64,000 nucleotides of DNA. Source: Eudorina sp. 2006-703-Eu-15. Its lineage: Eukaryota; Chlorophyta; Chlorophyceae; Chlamydomonadales; Volvocaceae. The stretch covers positions 1,178,001 to 1,242,000 of the forward strand of contig BDSI01000016.1 of the NCBI GenBank assembly GCA_003117195.1, given 5' to 3'. The notes under the pieces are model-generated. The model was not told the origin of the DNA and made no database searches. It worked only from the letters and a program-made list of their open reading frames with translations. Positions 26,901-38,220 of the stretch are shown here, one piece after another; position 1 is the stretch's first letter; each line of letters starts with the position of its first letter. Both the position numbers and the translations under genes were made by a program.

Positions 26901-28904
26901 TTAATCATTATTAATCATCGGCGGTAGTGTGGGCCCGGGGCGTGTTTCGGTGCACTAGTGGAGCCTGTCCGGAGCGCCATGGTGGCGCCAGTTCGTTTAG
27001 GCAATGTATGGTGAGGAAGCCTCGGCTGCTGTCGCCGTTGGCTGTCACCGATGACCCGCGGGGTCCGCTGTAACATCCTTAATAAAAACATTTTATTGTT
27101 ATTGTTTATTTTATTTTATATTATATTTATTATTATTGTTAGTATTTGTATTGTTTTGTATATTTTTCAGGGTGTAATCATCCATACATCAGGCGTTCAA
27201 ACAATTATTCCGCTCACTACTTTCATCAGCTCAACATACAATGGCTGGCCAGCAGTCAGGCAGTAACGAACAACATCCGCTCCTGCCGACCTGGTGATGT
27301 AAGCACAAAGGCGTAACCCGGGATGACTCGGGGCTGTAAGCCTGGCTTACACTCCCCCCCTTTAGAACCGAGCGTCCTCGCCGGTCTGCCTTGTCACCCT
27401 TTATTCGCAGGCCCCGGTACATCTGGTGGGACACAGTGCTCCAGCTAGAGACCTTGGCCCTTGTGACGGTGGAGGTGTTGGGCCGCGGACTCAGCGCGTT
27501 GTTCCAGGTACGTGGTGTGCCTGCAGCCTTCTCCGTTATTCCTTATCCTACAACAGTGTTATTCCGATCAACGGGTTTGTAACCCCGCCCTACCCGCCCC
27601 TCACTCGCTACCTGCTGCTGGTCATCATAAGGCTCTGCTACTCGCGATCGTGTTCACGCTCATCGCGCTCATCAACGTCGGCTGCGCGCCGCTGCACTCC
27701 CGTCGGCTGGTCATTATGGAGTTCATGTCCCTCGCCACACTCAGCCTGACGATAACCCTGAGCCTGTACTTCATTGACGGCGAGGCCCTGAATACAGCCA
27801 CCAAGGTAGGTAGGCTTTCCTGCCGTCCGTCGTCGCATCGAGGACGTGGTGAACGAGCTGCTGACGGGCGGGTGGGCGAGTTGATAGATAGGCAGCAGGT
27901 GGACGTAATGGAAGGTGGAGGGCTGGACTATTGGGCGGGTGGACGGGTGGACGGGTTGAGTACGGCGGGTGGGGAGTGGCCCATCCATTTCAGTGGTGGA
28001 ATCCTAGCAAATCTATGTTAATGATTCTCCACGTATTTTCTTATTATTGTTGTTACGCTGATGCATGAGCGCTCGGCCGCGCGGCGTACGTCGTCAGCTC
28101 GCCACCCTTGCTGACGTACGCTGGCCGCTGTGACGGCGTGCGCGGGTGCAGAACACGCTGGCGGTCACCATCATTCTGGTCAACACGCTCCTCATGACCT
28201 ACTTCCTGTACGTGGCTAGCCGGCCCTTCTGGAGCTCGACCGCCAAGAAGCTGGCGTCAAAGGTGCAGCAGGTGTCGGCGGAGAGGACCCGGAAGCGAAC
28301 CAGTACCGCCGGCAGCAGCGGACACAATAATAATGATAATAGTAGTAGTAATAATAATAATGATAATGATGATAATTATGACGAGGAGCCGCTGGATGCG
28401 TCCTCTTCATCATCGCCTCGTGGTGAAGCCGCCGGCGGGTGCGGTCAGGAGCTGGTCATCAGGGTTGCAAGCGCTGCTGGCCCTCGTCGCAGCGCAAGCA
28501 GCAGCAGCAACAGGCGGCGGCAGGATGGCAGGGCAGCCAACAGCGACCGGCGGGCTTCGTCGTCACCAGCCGCCGCGGCGGATGATGAGGTAGCCGCCGC
28601 CGCCGCCGCATCGTCACTCTTACATCGCAATGGTCACCGGCGGCAGCAGCGTAGTGGCAGTAATAATGGCAGTAGTGGCGGTCCGCAAGCTCGCAATACC
28701 CGCGAACGCAGCTACCTGCGCCCGGCGACGGGAGGGTACGACAATAATGATAATAACATAAATGAACGAAGTAACCGACCCAGCAGCAGCAGGCCTTTGA
28801 GCCGCGGCGGCTCGACAGCAGGTGTGTCGGCGGCGGCGGCGGCTCGTCGTCAGCAGTTTTCATCACCTTCAGAAAGCAATGTGGATATAGAGCTCTACGT
28901 GTGA
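11188..28904 (+). CDS. Giant Pmp-like beta-helix, multi-TM receptor-like protein
   Basis: Nineteen exons with phase kept throughout: 11188-12531 (start provisional), 12851-14098, 14533-15096, 15581-17146, 17409-18764, 18998-19180, 19401-19929, 20196-20446, 21010-21310, 21663-22096, 22518-22772, 23062-23095, 23614-23824, 24359-25818, 26085-26149, 26619-26833, 27411-27507, 27632-27805, 28152-28904. The product is about 3,700 residues. Exons 2-5 hold dozens of repeats with a G-G-A-[LIV]-Y core and a following F-x-x-N, as in bacterial polymorphic outer membrane (Pmp) beta-helices. Exons 9-11 are cysteine-rich (ACKACPTATYG, CRLCPPNAVC, GYTGNLCAACIPGFYI). Hydrophobic segments follow: LALGLLSFWSSVALILFTTV, LIQWLAAILTPCAVAVMCML, VVLMAAVFILYPSWAYA, VPVGLIAVVVFCLLPPLASF, VLQLETLALVTVEVL, ALLLAIVFTLIALINVGCA and LAVTIILVNTLLMTYFLYVA. 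VRKVYGFLYKRYK is typical of this family. It is probably a surface protein with an extracellular beta-helix; its ligand is unknown. No signal peptide was found, so an upstream exon may be missing. Confidence 0.85.
11863..11931 (+). repeat. (GAT)23 encoding 23 consecutive Asp
   Basis: An uninterrupted GAT array lies in exon 1 of the receptor-like gene, read in frame as polyaspartate after a Ser-rich stretch and before VQDWGIDFLDVPFLEL. The frame is set by the clear coding sequence on both sides and by phase 0 into exon 2. The pure codon makes it a hypermutable length polymorphism. Confidence 0.9.
14469..14490. repeat. (TTG)n microsatellite in an intron
   Basis: A short run of TTG repeats in the intron between exons 2 and 3 of the receptor-like gene. 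Confidence 0.8.
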
Positions 28905-30716
28905 TGGCCGGGGGCCCCGAGCGAACGAGTGCTGTGGGACGGCGGCGGCCATCACATGGACATGAAGTACGTGCGTGCTTCATTCGCCAGCTGAATCAGG
29001 TCATCCCCAACCTGAGTTATTGCTTGTCGTGTGTGGTTCAGACTCAATAAGCAAGGGGTTTGTTTTGCTTGGATGGTGACGGACGGAGGTAAGTGAGGTA
29101 GAACGTGGTTCTTGCAGATAGATGGGGAGCGAGGAGACGAGGAGTGCTGTCCTACAGATATAAAAGCGTGTGTACATGTAAAGCGTGCGTGGATGGCCAT
29201 GCATGAAGGAATCGAATTGAAGGGATAGTCGTGTGTGGTAAGCACCGATCAACTAACCTCCGGAACCCGCTGCTGCTATCAAGGGTACATCTAGAAATTT
29301 TGTGAGCGGTGTTATGTACAGAGGATGACTTCACGCACGGGTCCGTCATGTACGGCGGAGACGAGCAGATGCCGTACATAAACACAACCGTGATAATTAT
29401 GTCGTCATGCATTCATGATCGATCATTCATTCGCGGCGGGATGGTGACGCAGGCCGTGCGTGCCCGACGTGGCCTTTATGTCCGCACCGACTGGTGCGTG
29501 TCGCGACACTCTCGCTTTGTGTAGCAAGTCGCGCGGTGAGAGCTGAAATGCAAGGCTTCGATAAATCGATATGCTGGGAAATGTTTTCGATTTTCGTCAT
29601 AGATGAGGGCCGTGCACTGTACGGGTCCGACCTACACTTCGCCCATGCATCCTTGCGACGCTCGCGGGGCTGCAGCACCCGCATCCGCCCGCCGCACCAA
29701 GTCGGATCGACAAATCGAAACAGTGCGTGTATATACAGCTAGTACGCGCTCCATCGATTCGCTGTCATGTATCCCGGACAATTGTTTGGAAATTTTGTTC
29801 CATTGTTGTTGTTCCGTTCCGTTCCTTTATATGCCCAACCGCTGCCAGCTATGCTGGCTGGCTATGTGGCCGCATCACCCAGCAGCGGCCTGCCGTGACT
29901 TGCGTGAATTGTGCCATTACGTAATGCCATACATACATTCATGTAAGGTTCCCTACCTAGGTAGGTAGAGCGGGCTCGGTTTGAGTATTTTATGTGCTTG
30001 TGGCATTTGACTTTCCGGCGGTGCGCCTGGTGCGCCATCTATCGGGGCGCGGTTAGTTCGGCGAATGGACCCGTGGGGCCAACTAAGTGGGTGGGCCCCT
30101 ACCTCTGTAACTGATTCATTCAGGAAAATATGTAATTCCAGTCGCTGGGAGTCGCCGATGCACGACATCCCCTGCCTTGAGAGCCTAACGTCATATTTTA
30201 TCTGCCTGGTTCCCTCGCATGCTCGGTATGCCAATGCCCAGCCACGCAGCCACTGTGCGTCTGGCTGGCGGACTCGCCTTCCGTATCGCGTGCCTTCAGT
30301 ATCAAAGCCCAAGGGTCAACAGCACCTGCAGCTCATCGGAGCCCACAATCGTACTGCCACCGTTGCCGCCGTTACTATTACTAATGGCTATTACTGCACC
30401 TTTGATGATGTGCCACAATATCTGCGTGGCTGGATAACAAAGAAACTTCAACCAATTCAGTGCAATTCCTAACGTCCGCCGTTGGATGGCCCCATAACGT
30501 GCGCTGCAAACATTTTAAATCGCCGCTGCTCAGAAGCCAGAACAATGGTGCCGAAGAGGGCGCGTCCTATCATTCCCATATATATTTTATTGTTAATCAG
30601 TATAGCCAAGGCACATGACGATCATACGATGCCGTTACGGTCGTTAGCCCTTTCGTACCTATCCTTATTTTGCCTTGCGCAATTGCGGACAGTCACGCAC
30701 ATCGTTAATTTTTAAG
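28905..30716. other. Intergenic region downstream of receptor-like gene
   Basis: No coding sequence could be supported. The 3' UTR of the receptor-like gene probably occupies the first few hundred bases. The 5' flank of the lipase gene lies at the right end. Short open frames on both strands look random. Confidence 0.5.
29177..29181 (+). terminator. Candidate poly(A) signal TGTAA of receptor-like gene
   Basis: TGTAA, the usual polyadenylation signal of chlamydomonadalean nuclear genes, occurs about 270 nt after the stop codon. The motif is short, so this is suggestive only. Confidence 0.35.
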
Positions 30717-33700
30717 ATGCTGGCAAAACAACTTTCAACCCTGACCGACTCGTTTCTGCCCCTTGGGTGCTCTCCACACTTTTTGGGACCGACTTTTACG
30801 TCAAGTGGGCCGTTTCACTCTCCTTCTCCATGGCTCGGATTACCGAATTTCTGCCAAGGACTGCGCGGAATCCCTTCTAGCGACTTCGACAGTACCGACA
30901 GAAGTGGCGAACACATTGCAAAGTCAGAACCCTGCAATTCTGGACCTCACAGGTCTTCATCGACTTCCCACACAGCTCTCAGGTTGTGCTCTGGCGTTGC
31001 CCCTAACCATGAGTCGCTAGACCCGTACAACTCATTGAGTGCGACCCGGGGTTCATCAGTAGCATCGCAATCAACCGAAAACTCAGGTAAGCCGCAAGTC
31101 GCAAATCGAATGGATAAGTGAATGAAATGATACCGCGGGATCCCAATGCACGGCCGGATCTCTTGCACGGCACACTGGTCAATTGGTCATCGGGGCCACC
31201 CGTTCCTTCGCCCCCTACCTGCACCACCACGTGCCGACCTCATCCCCCGCAGACCGCCGGCGGCGGCGTGATGCAATACGCGACACGCCAGGGGAACCAG
31301 CCAGCCCCGGGCTGCTGTCCGTGCTGGGCGCCATCGCGGGGCTGGCGCGCGGCGTGGGGGCCGTGCCGGGGCTGGGCGTGGGCCACGCGACCTTCGGGTT
31401 GCAGTCGCTGGCGCGGCGCCACGAGGCCCTCGGTCTGAGCGACCCGCCGGAGGGGCGGCCGCTGCCCGGGGGTCCTGCCACGCGGGCGGAGATGGAGCGG
31501 CTGCTGGACGCGCTGGAGCTGGCGCATGTGTGTGCTCCTGTGTGTGGGAGGGGGGGAGGGAGGGGAGCTGCGTCTTGCACGACATAAGGGGTTGCGGGGG
31601 GGGGGTTGAGGCCGGGACCTGGACAAAAGCCCAAGACGCAGGGCGGTGGCGCAGCAGCACAGCACAGCGCAGCACAGTACAGTGCAGCACTGTGCAGCAC
31701 AGCACAACACAGCGCAACACAGCACAATATAGCAAAGCACAGCGCAGCACGGCGCACACAAGGATCATGTCGCCCCTGATCCTTCCAAGCGGCTTCCCTC
31801 AGCTGAACGACATCCTGCCCTCCTTCGCCTTCCAGTCTCTGTAAAGATTCGGAGCGCAACCAACGCCCTTCCCTCGGCACCCTTTCGCCCTTCGCGCCCT
31901 CGCTGCTGCTGCAAGCGCGCAGGGCGCGTACCGGCGGAGTGCGGCGAAACTGGCGGCGACGACGTGCCTGCGGGTGTGTTTGCCGCTGGTGTGCCATTGT
32001 GGTCGCTGACCACCGATCCTACGCCTACGTGTCCATGTGAATGCTCATGTAGGAAGTTCAGGAAGACATTCCCTGCCTCCCGTGTCACTCTCTCTCGCTT
32101 GTGTTTCGGCACCGTCTCTGCAGGCGAAGCAGGTCCGCGTGTGGCGGCCTGAGGGCGGCCGGCTGCAGCCCGGGTACTACGTGGCGGTGGACCACTTCGG
32201 GCGCCGCGTGGTGTGGGGCGTCCGGGGCACGCGGGTGGGTGGGCGGGTGGGTAGGTGGGTAAGAGGGGAATATGGGAAATTGGAAAGGCACATCCGTACT
32301 GCCCGAGCGGGAATATGAGAACTTGGGAAGGCATATTCATACTGCGCGGCAGGGGAGCGCAGGGGAGCGCAGACGGTCTGGGCGCTGGGCGGGGCTGTGG
32401 GGTGTGGTCCGGGGCTCCAGGCGGGGCTGGTGAAGGTGAAGGCCCTCACCCGGCACTCTCACCCCCCGCGCCCCTCGCGCCCCTCGCGCCTCGCCCCGCC
32501 CCCCCTCCCCCGGGTGTGCCCGGGTTCGTTCCTGGGTTACGAGTTTTCAGGTTAACTCCCGCCCCCTCCTCCCCCCCGCAGGTGTTCACCGACCTGCTGA
32601 CCGACCTGGCCATGGTGGCCCATCCGCTGGGGCCCGGGGCGGCGCATTGGGGCATGACGCACGCGGCGCACTGGTTGCTGCAGCAGGAGGCGGTCCAGGT
32701 GGCGGGTGGGTGACCGGGTGAAAGGGGCTGGGTGGCTGGGTGAGAGGAGCTGGGTGGCTGGGTGAGAGGGGCTGGGTGACTGGGTGAGAGGGGCTGGGTG
32801 ACTGGGTGAGAGGGGCTGGGTGGCTGGGTGAGAGGGGCTGGGTGGCTGGGTGAGAGGGGCTGGGTGACTGGGTGAGAGGGGCTGGGTGGCTGGGTGAGAG
32901 GGGCTGGGTGGCTGGGTGAGAGAAAGGGGAGTGAGGGCGGGGCCCGGTCCCGGGCCCGTGATAGGTGCTGCGGCGGCAGGATCGGGTGTTGCGAATACGC
33001 GGGGGCGGAACCTGTAGGAGAAGAAACGTTACAGCTTACAGGTGGGGTTCGACACCGGGGTCCGACCTCAGCCGCCGGGGATCGACGATCTCCCGTCTGC
33101 GTTTGCTTGCCGTCCGGCTGCCAACGTCGCTGCTCTCCCAACCGTCCTCACCTCCTGCCCCTGCCGCCGCCTCTCCCCCTCCCCCTCCGCCGGCCCCCCT
33201 GCCCGTAGCGCTGCTGCGCTCCCTGGGTCCTCCGGGTGCGTACCGGTTGCAGCTGGTGGGGCACTCGCTGGGCGGGGCGGTGGCGGCCCTGGCGGCGGTG
33301 ATGCTGCGGGAGGGGCTGGTGGAGGCCGCCAGGTGGGCGCGGGGCTGGCTGGCTGGCTGGAGGGAGGGGTTCGTGGAGGGAGGGGTTCGTGGAGGGAGAC
33401 GAGGATCTCAAGCCACCATGGGATCGGGATCGACAACAGCCAGACAGGAGGTTGCATTACCCCGAAGCGCCGAAGGGCAAGGGGGGCCCGGGCGGGCGGG
33501 CGGGCGGGCGGGCGGGCGGGGTCCGCAACCACCGGTAGGTGGGACGATAGGCGCCCGTCCACACGCCGCACACCACATGTCCGCCCAGCTCTGGTCCCCC
33601 TCTCGTCCTGTCAGGGGCCCCGTGTACGGCACAGCACATTTGGCATGTCCTGCCACCCTTCTCCGTCCATTCTGGCTCCTACACCCGCCGCCGCCCCATC

Positions 33701-36700
33701 CGCCGGGCCATCCGGGCCATCCCGGCCATCCGGGCCATCCGGGCCATCCCGGCCATCCCGGCCATCCGGGCCATCCCGGCCATCCGGGCCATCCGGGCCA
33801 TCCGGGCCATCCCGGCCATCCCGGCCATCCGGGCCATCCGCCGGGCCATCCGGGCCTGCCCCCGCCCCGCCCGCGCAGGGCCGCCGCCATCCCGCCGGAC
33901 CTGATCTCCTGTGTGGCATTCGCGCCGCCCGCGACGCTGTCACCCGAGCTGGCGGCCCTGTGCCGGCCGTACGTCACTTCCGTCGTACTAAACAACGATG
34001 TCGTACCCAGGTGGGTCCGTCTGTTGCTGGGTCCTTTTTTTGGCCGCGTGTGGGTGTGGCCGCTGCAGCGCCGGCGGGGGCTGGGGGCCTCCGATCAACA
34101 TGCCGTGCACGGTGCGGCCTGGAACGCCGTCAGGGGCCCCTAGGGTGCAGCTGCCTGCCGCCCGTCCACCCTCCACCCGCCCATGGATTGGGCACTTGCT
34201 CCATCCTCCCACCCTGGGTGTGCCCGGGTTTGTTCTCCGGGTTATTTTGTTATTCAATTTAACTCCCACCTTCCCACCCTACACCCGTGTGTGTATTTGT
34301 GCGCATGTCAAACAGGGCCTGATCCATTAACCTGGTAACCGGGCGTTCCCCTAAAAACGGCAACAGATGGCAGTCTGCCGTACCTCTGCGTTGGTCTGAG
34401 CCGTACCGTTTGGTGAGGAGTCTCCCTTCCGCCCCGCAGGTTGAACGCCACCAGCCTGGCCGCGCTGCAGGAGGAGCTGCGGGTACGCGCTGTCAGGGGG
34501 GCAACGGGGGGCCGCAAGTGGGGCGGGGATTTAAGGGCGGGGAATACTGCCCTCGCCATTCCTCTCACTCATCCCCACTCTTTTGTAATCCTTCTTTAAT
34601 CCCTTTCCGCAATCTAATCGGTCCTCTCTCGCGATCGCTGTCGCCCTGAACCTCTGATCCGCTCTCTTACGAGGCCCCTCTGGAGATCCTGGTACAGTTG
34701 ATTCTTCACCGGACTTTTGCTCTGGCAGCAGCGCGGTTTGAATATGTCTACCAGTGTCCTATACCTCCCCTCGCGAACTCTCTCTCACCCCGGATCGTCT
34801 CTGCCCCATCGCTTACTGACTGCCTGTCCCGCCCCTTAACACGGAAAGCACTTTCCCTCACCGCCGGCGAACCCCCGCCACCCCGCCACCCCGCCACCCC
34901 GCCACACACCTCACAACCTCAGTCGGTGGACTGGTACGCGGAGCTGCAGCAGACCATCATGGAGCACACGCTGGTGAAGGTACGGCAGTGTTGAAACCCC
35001 GGGGCGCCGCTTGGCGGTGTGTTTACGCAGGGGGGCTGCCCGTGACTCCAAGGGGGGGATGCAACCCAGCATCTGGTGGGCCAGTGACCCAGGAGTCCGG
35101 GGCCGTGCCGCCATCAGACGCGGAGGTGTGCACGGATGGGATGGCGGGACGGCGGGCGTGTCTGCGGCCAGCTGGTAGGGCCGGGTGGCGGCCCCCTAGT
35201 GCTGTGCGATGCCGTGCGGCGCCACGTCGTGTCTTGTCGTACCTGCGTGAAGGATTTCCCGTTAGAGACCCCGCCCCGCCCCGCCGCGTCCGCGCCCCGA
35301 CCCAACCCGACCCGACTCGACACATGAGGCATGAGACATGGACCCCACCCGTGTTTCTTTTCTTTTGTTAACCCCGGTGGTCAGGGCCTGTCCACGACAT
35401 TGGGGGCCCTCACCGCACCCGTGCTGGGTCTCAGCGGTGCCGGTGGCGCCGCAAGGCTGCCAGGACAGCAGCAGCCGCAGGAGCCCGCGGGAAGTGTGGC
35501 CACGGCGGCGGCAGCGGCGGCGCCGCCGCCGTCCGCCGCGCCTCAGCTCGCGGCAGCCGCCGGCAGCGCCGCCGCCCTGGTGCAGCAACTCAGCGCCGCT
35601 GTGCTGGAGAGTGCCGCGTTTAAAAGTGCCGTACAGACTCTGGACGAGTGGAAGGCCAAGGCGGTGGCGGCGGCGGGGGACCAGGCCGAGGTGGCCGTAC
35701 GACGGCAGTTGGAAGTCGTACAGGTGTGGCTGCAGGACGTCGCCGCCACGAAACGGGCAGATGCCGACGGCTCCAGAACCAAACCCGGCCAGACATCCGG
35801 AGTGGAGGCCAAGCCGCAAGGCGAGCCCGCGGCCACTGATGCGGCGGCGGACGTCCGGCGAGCCGCGGAGGCGGCGGCGGAACGGTTGCAGCGGAACCTG
35901 GAGGAGGCGGTGGCGTCCCTCACCGCCGCTGCGGAAGCGTCTCGGGACCGCATCGCGGCATCGCTGCCGTCGCTGCCGCCGCTGCCGTCGCTGCCGTCGC
36001 TGCCACAGCCTCACGAGCTGCCGCTGATAGAGGCTGTCTTGACGGCGCCGGCGGCGACGGAGTCTGCGGCCGCGGCTGCAGCTGTGGGTCCGGGCGGGGC
36101 CGCCTCGCAGGACGGCCGCAGGGGAGGGACGGACGGCGGTGCCGCTGGCCTGGGTGTCAGCGACGCTGAGGTGGCGGCGGCGGCGGAGGCCGAGGCGACG
36201 GTGGTGGCAGCCGTGGCATCGACGGCCGCGGCGACGACGGTGGGTGAGGTGACTTGAGTGGAAGGGGTCGCAGGAGGGGCCGCAGAAGGGGCGTCTACAC
36301 TTTGCAGGGTATGCGTCCCACCAGCTAGCCCGGCGAGTCGTGCCCGGATTTGGTTTTGGTGCAGGACCGCAGCCGGTGCTGCCGAATCCTTGGTTCGGTA
36401 CTGCACATCCGCCAGGGACGCGCGGACGCCCTTCTGGCGGCTGGCAACGTCGGGCTGGCGGCGGCGGCGGCGGCGGCCATCGAACATTATCATTCCGAAA
36501 TGTCCGTGGCACGCTGGCTATCCAGTCAGAAGGCCTCCAGAGGGCAGGTCCTGCAGTCAAGTCACTCAGGATTGTAGGCGCCATAAGACGGGCGACCCCG
36601 GCCGCGTCCGATGCTCATTGCTCGAAGATGCGGCTGGGCCCGGACTTGCCCCGTACGTCACTCCCGTACGGTTCCCCCGGGCAGAGCAGAGCCCCGTCGC

Positions 36701-37134
36701 CCCGATACATCTGGAGTCCGCTGTATTGCACAGTTTATTTCTGTAATAAGCCGCCACGTGTGTGCGCACAGGATCTGCCACTGCTCGTACCGCCGGGCCG
36801 CATCCTGCACATCCGTTTGGAGCTGCCGCGGCCAACGACGCCGACGATGGCGACGACGACGCAGCAGCAGCCGGAAGCACAGCAGGCGTCACGTCAACAT
36901 GGCGACGATGCCGCTGCTGAGGGGCGCCGTGAGGGGGGCGGTGGCGGCGGCGCACCCCGCGGCGGCAGCGACTCGGCTGGCGGCCTTGCGGAAGCGTACG
37001 TGGTCACGGAGCTGCCTGCCGGCAGCGGTGCCTTCCGGCGGCTCATCCTGAGGCGCTCGGCGCTCGAGGAGCACAAGTGCCGGGCGTACCGCCGGGCGCT
37101 GATGCACCTAGCGTTCAACGCGAAGCACCGTTGA
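30717..37134 (+). CDS. Class 3 (sn1-diacylglycerol-type) lipase
   Basis: Exons: 30717-31086 (probable first), 31253-31527, 31923-31973, 32124-32234, 32582-32705, 33209-33332, 33879-34010, 34440-34482, 34923-34979, 35385-36239, 36772-37134. All join in phase. The likely reaction is ester hydrolysis of mono- or diacylglycerol. GYYVAVDHFGRRVVWGVRGT is the family beta-hairpin before the oxyanion region. VFTDLLTDLAMV and HWGMTHAAHWLL are the conserved Asp-Leu and HxGM-type blocks. LQLVGHSLGGAVAAL carries the nucleophile Ser in GHSLGG, and VTSVVLNNDVVPR the acid. The C-terminal block AFRRLILRRSALEEHKCRAY matches the plant mono-/diacylglycerol lipase pattern. A 285-residue Ala-rich exon (35385-36239) separates the catalytic core from the C-terminal strands. 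The first exon rests on an ATG, a GTAAGC donor and phase agreement only; its Ser-rich product could be a targeting peptide. An extra small exon at 36350-36577 cannot be excluded. Confidence 0.85.
32704..32925 (+). repeat. 22-bp G-rich minisatellite in lipase intron
   Basis: About ten copies of a 22-bp unit GGCTGGGTGGCTGGGTGAGA+GG, with G/A variants, start directly at the donor site after 32705. The plus (non-template) strand is rich in GGG runs and could form G-quadruplexes. The repeat lies in the intron before the catalytic-serine exon. Confidence 0.9.
33706..33856. repeat. 9-bp minisatellite CCATCCGGG/CCATCCCGG in lipase intron
   Basis: About sixteen 9-bp units sit just upstream of the acceptor CCGCGCAG of exon 33879-34010. 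All frames stay open across it (Gly-His-Pro, Pro-Ser-Gly, and Gly-Trp-Pro on the minus strand). The flanking exons splice around it in phase, so it is intronic. Confidence 0.9.
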
Positions 37135-38220
37135 AGGAGCGGGAGCGAGGACGGCGGGGTTGGCAGTCTTGGCAGGGTTTCGGAGCCGGTGGTATGCATG
37201 AAAGACAAGGCGAGTACGAGCCGGGGCTATGTGGAGGAGCTGCTCTGGGAGGGTATGCTGCGGTGCAATCGACGTGGAGGAGGGATTGCGGGGGTCGCGG
37301 GGCGGCGGGGCCTCTGCAGCAGGGGCGATAAACCGCGCTGCGCTGCAGGTAGCTGCACCTCATGGGCGGTGTGGTTGGCGACGCGTCGTCCATGCCGATG
37401 AACTTCCGGCGAGTTTTCGGCATGCGGCATCCGTGCTGAGTCGCGGTGGGAGTGCATCGGAAAGGGTTCCCCGTGCGCGGCTGGGGAGGGTTTGGCCACA
37501 GCGGAAATGAGAGATTCCCTACAGGCGGCCTGCTGCAGGTATGGACTAATTTGCTGTCTGTTTGCTCAGCGGACCCCGCTTTGCGTAGTGGATCGCGCGC
37601 ATGCCAACTTGCATACAGAAGGGCTATAATCTCGACATCGGAACCAGCTTGGAGACCGTTCCGGAAATCCTGGCGTTGGGTTGGGCATGTACGCGCTAGC
37701 TTGCACCGCTCGTTGTCAACATTCGAGACTCATGTCGTCCAATGTCTTTAGGTAGGGAATGTATTCAGTCAGCGCGCATTGCTTTCCTATCTGCTGCGCA
37801 ACTGGCATGCTGCATCACCTGAACACGTGCACCGCTGCCAGTATTGATACTCAAACCCCTTGCCTTAAAGATTTGCATGACAGCACATTTGTCTCAGGAA
37901 AACTCAAATGATGTACCGGTGCAAGGCTAACAACCTTCACCTAGATGCAGCGCTGACCACTCAGAATATTTGTAACACATAAAAATATACTCCAGTGTCA
38001 ACGGGTGAACGGGGTTACGTACTCCTCTAACGACAATGCCAAGAAATGGTGTGGCTTGTCCTTCTTCCACAAAAAATGCGATCGTACGGCTACCCCCGCT
38101 CCGAATTCGGTAGATCTTTCTTATGTATGGAAGGGACCATTCTATGGTATTCCTCCTTGTAGTGGTTACCCCCGGGGATCACCGCATGAACATTGTATCT
38201 AGGGGGTTGGTAGATTAAGA
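37135..38220. other. Intergenic: lipase 3' UTR and CHLH promoter region
   Basis: No coding exon is supported. A TGTAA at 37971-37975 is a candidate poly(A) signal for the lipase (about 840 nt after its stop). The remaining ~250 bp before the CHLH ATG must hold CHLH's core promoter and 5' UTR; no TATA element was recognised. Confidence 0.5.

Noticed and set aside
29000..30480. Short ORFs on both strands in the gap after the receptor-like gene
   Set aside because: They have no family resemblance, biased codon use or consistent splice signals.
31620..31760. Cys/Leu-rich minus-strand ORF (repeated CAVLCCAVL type)
   Set aside because: It comes from an AGCACAGC-type simple repeat in a lipase intron.
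32704..32925. CRISPR-like direct repeats
   Set aside because: The units are contiguous without spacers, in a eukaryotic intron; it is a minisatellite.
33408..33995. Minus-strand Gly-Trp-Pro repeat protein
   Set aside because: It arises from the 9-bp intronic minisatellite and runs antisense through lipase exons.
32965..34143. Single continuous lipase ORF including Gly-His-Pro repeats as a collagen-like domain
   Set aside because: The frame can be read through, but in-phase donor (33333) and acceptor (33878) sites and lipase homology favour removal of the repeat as an intron.
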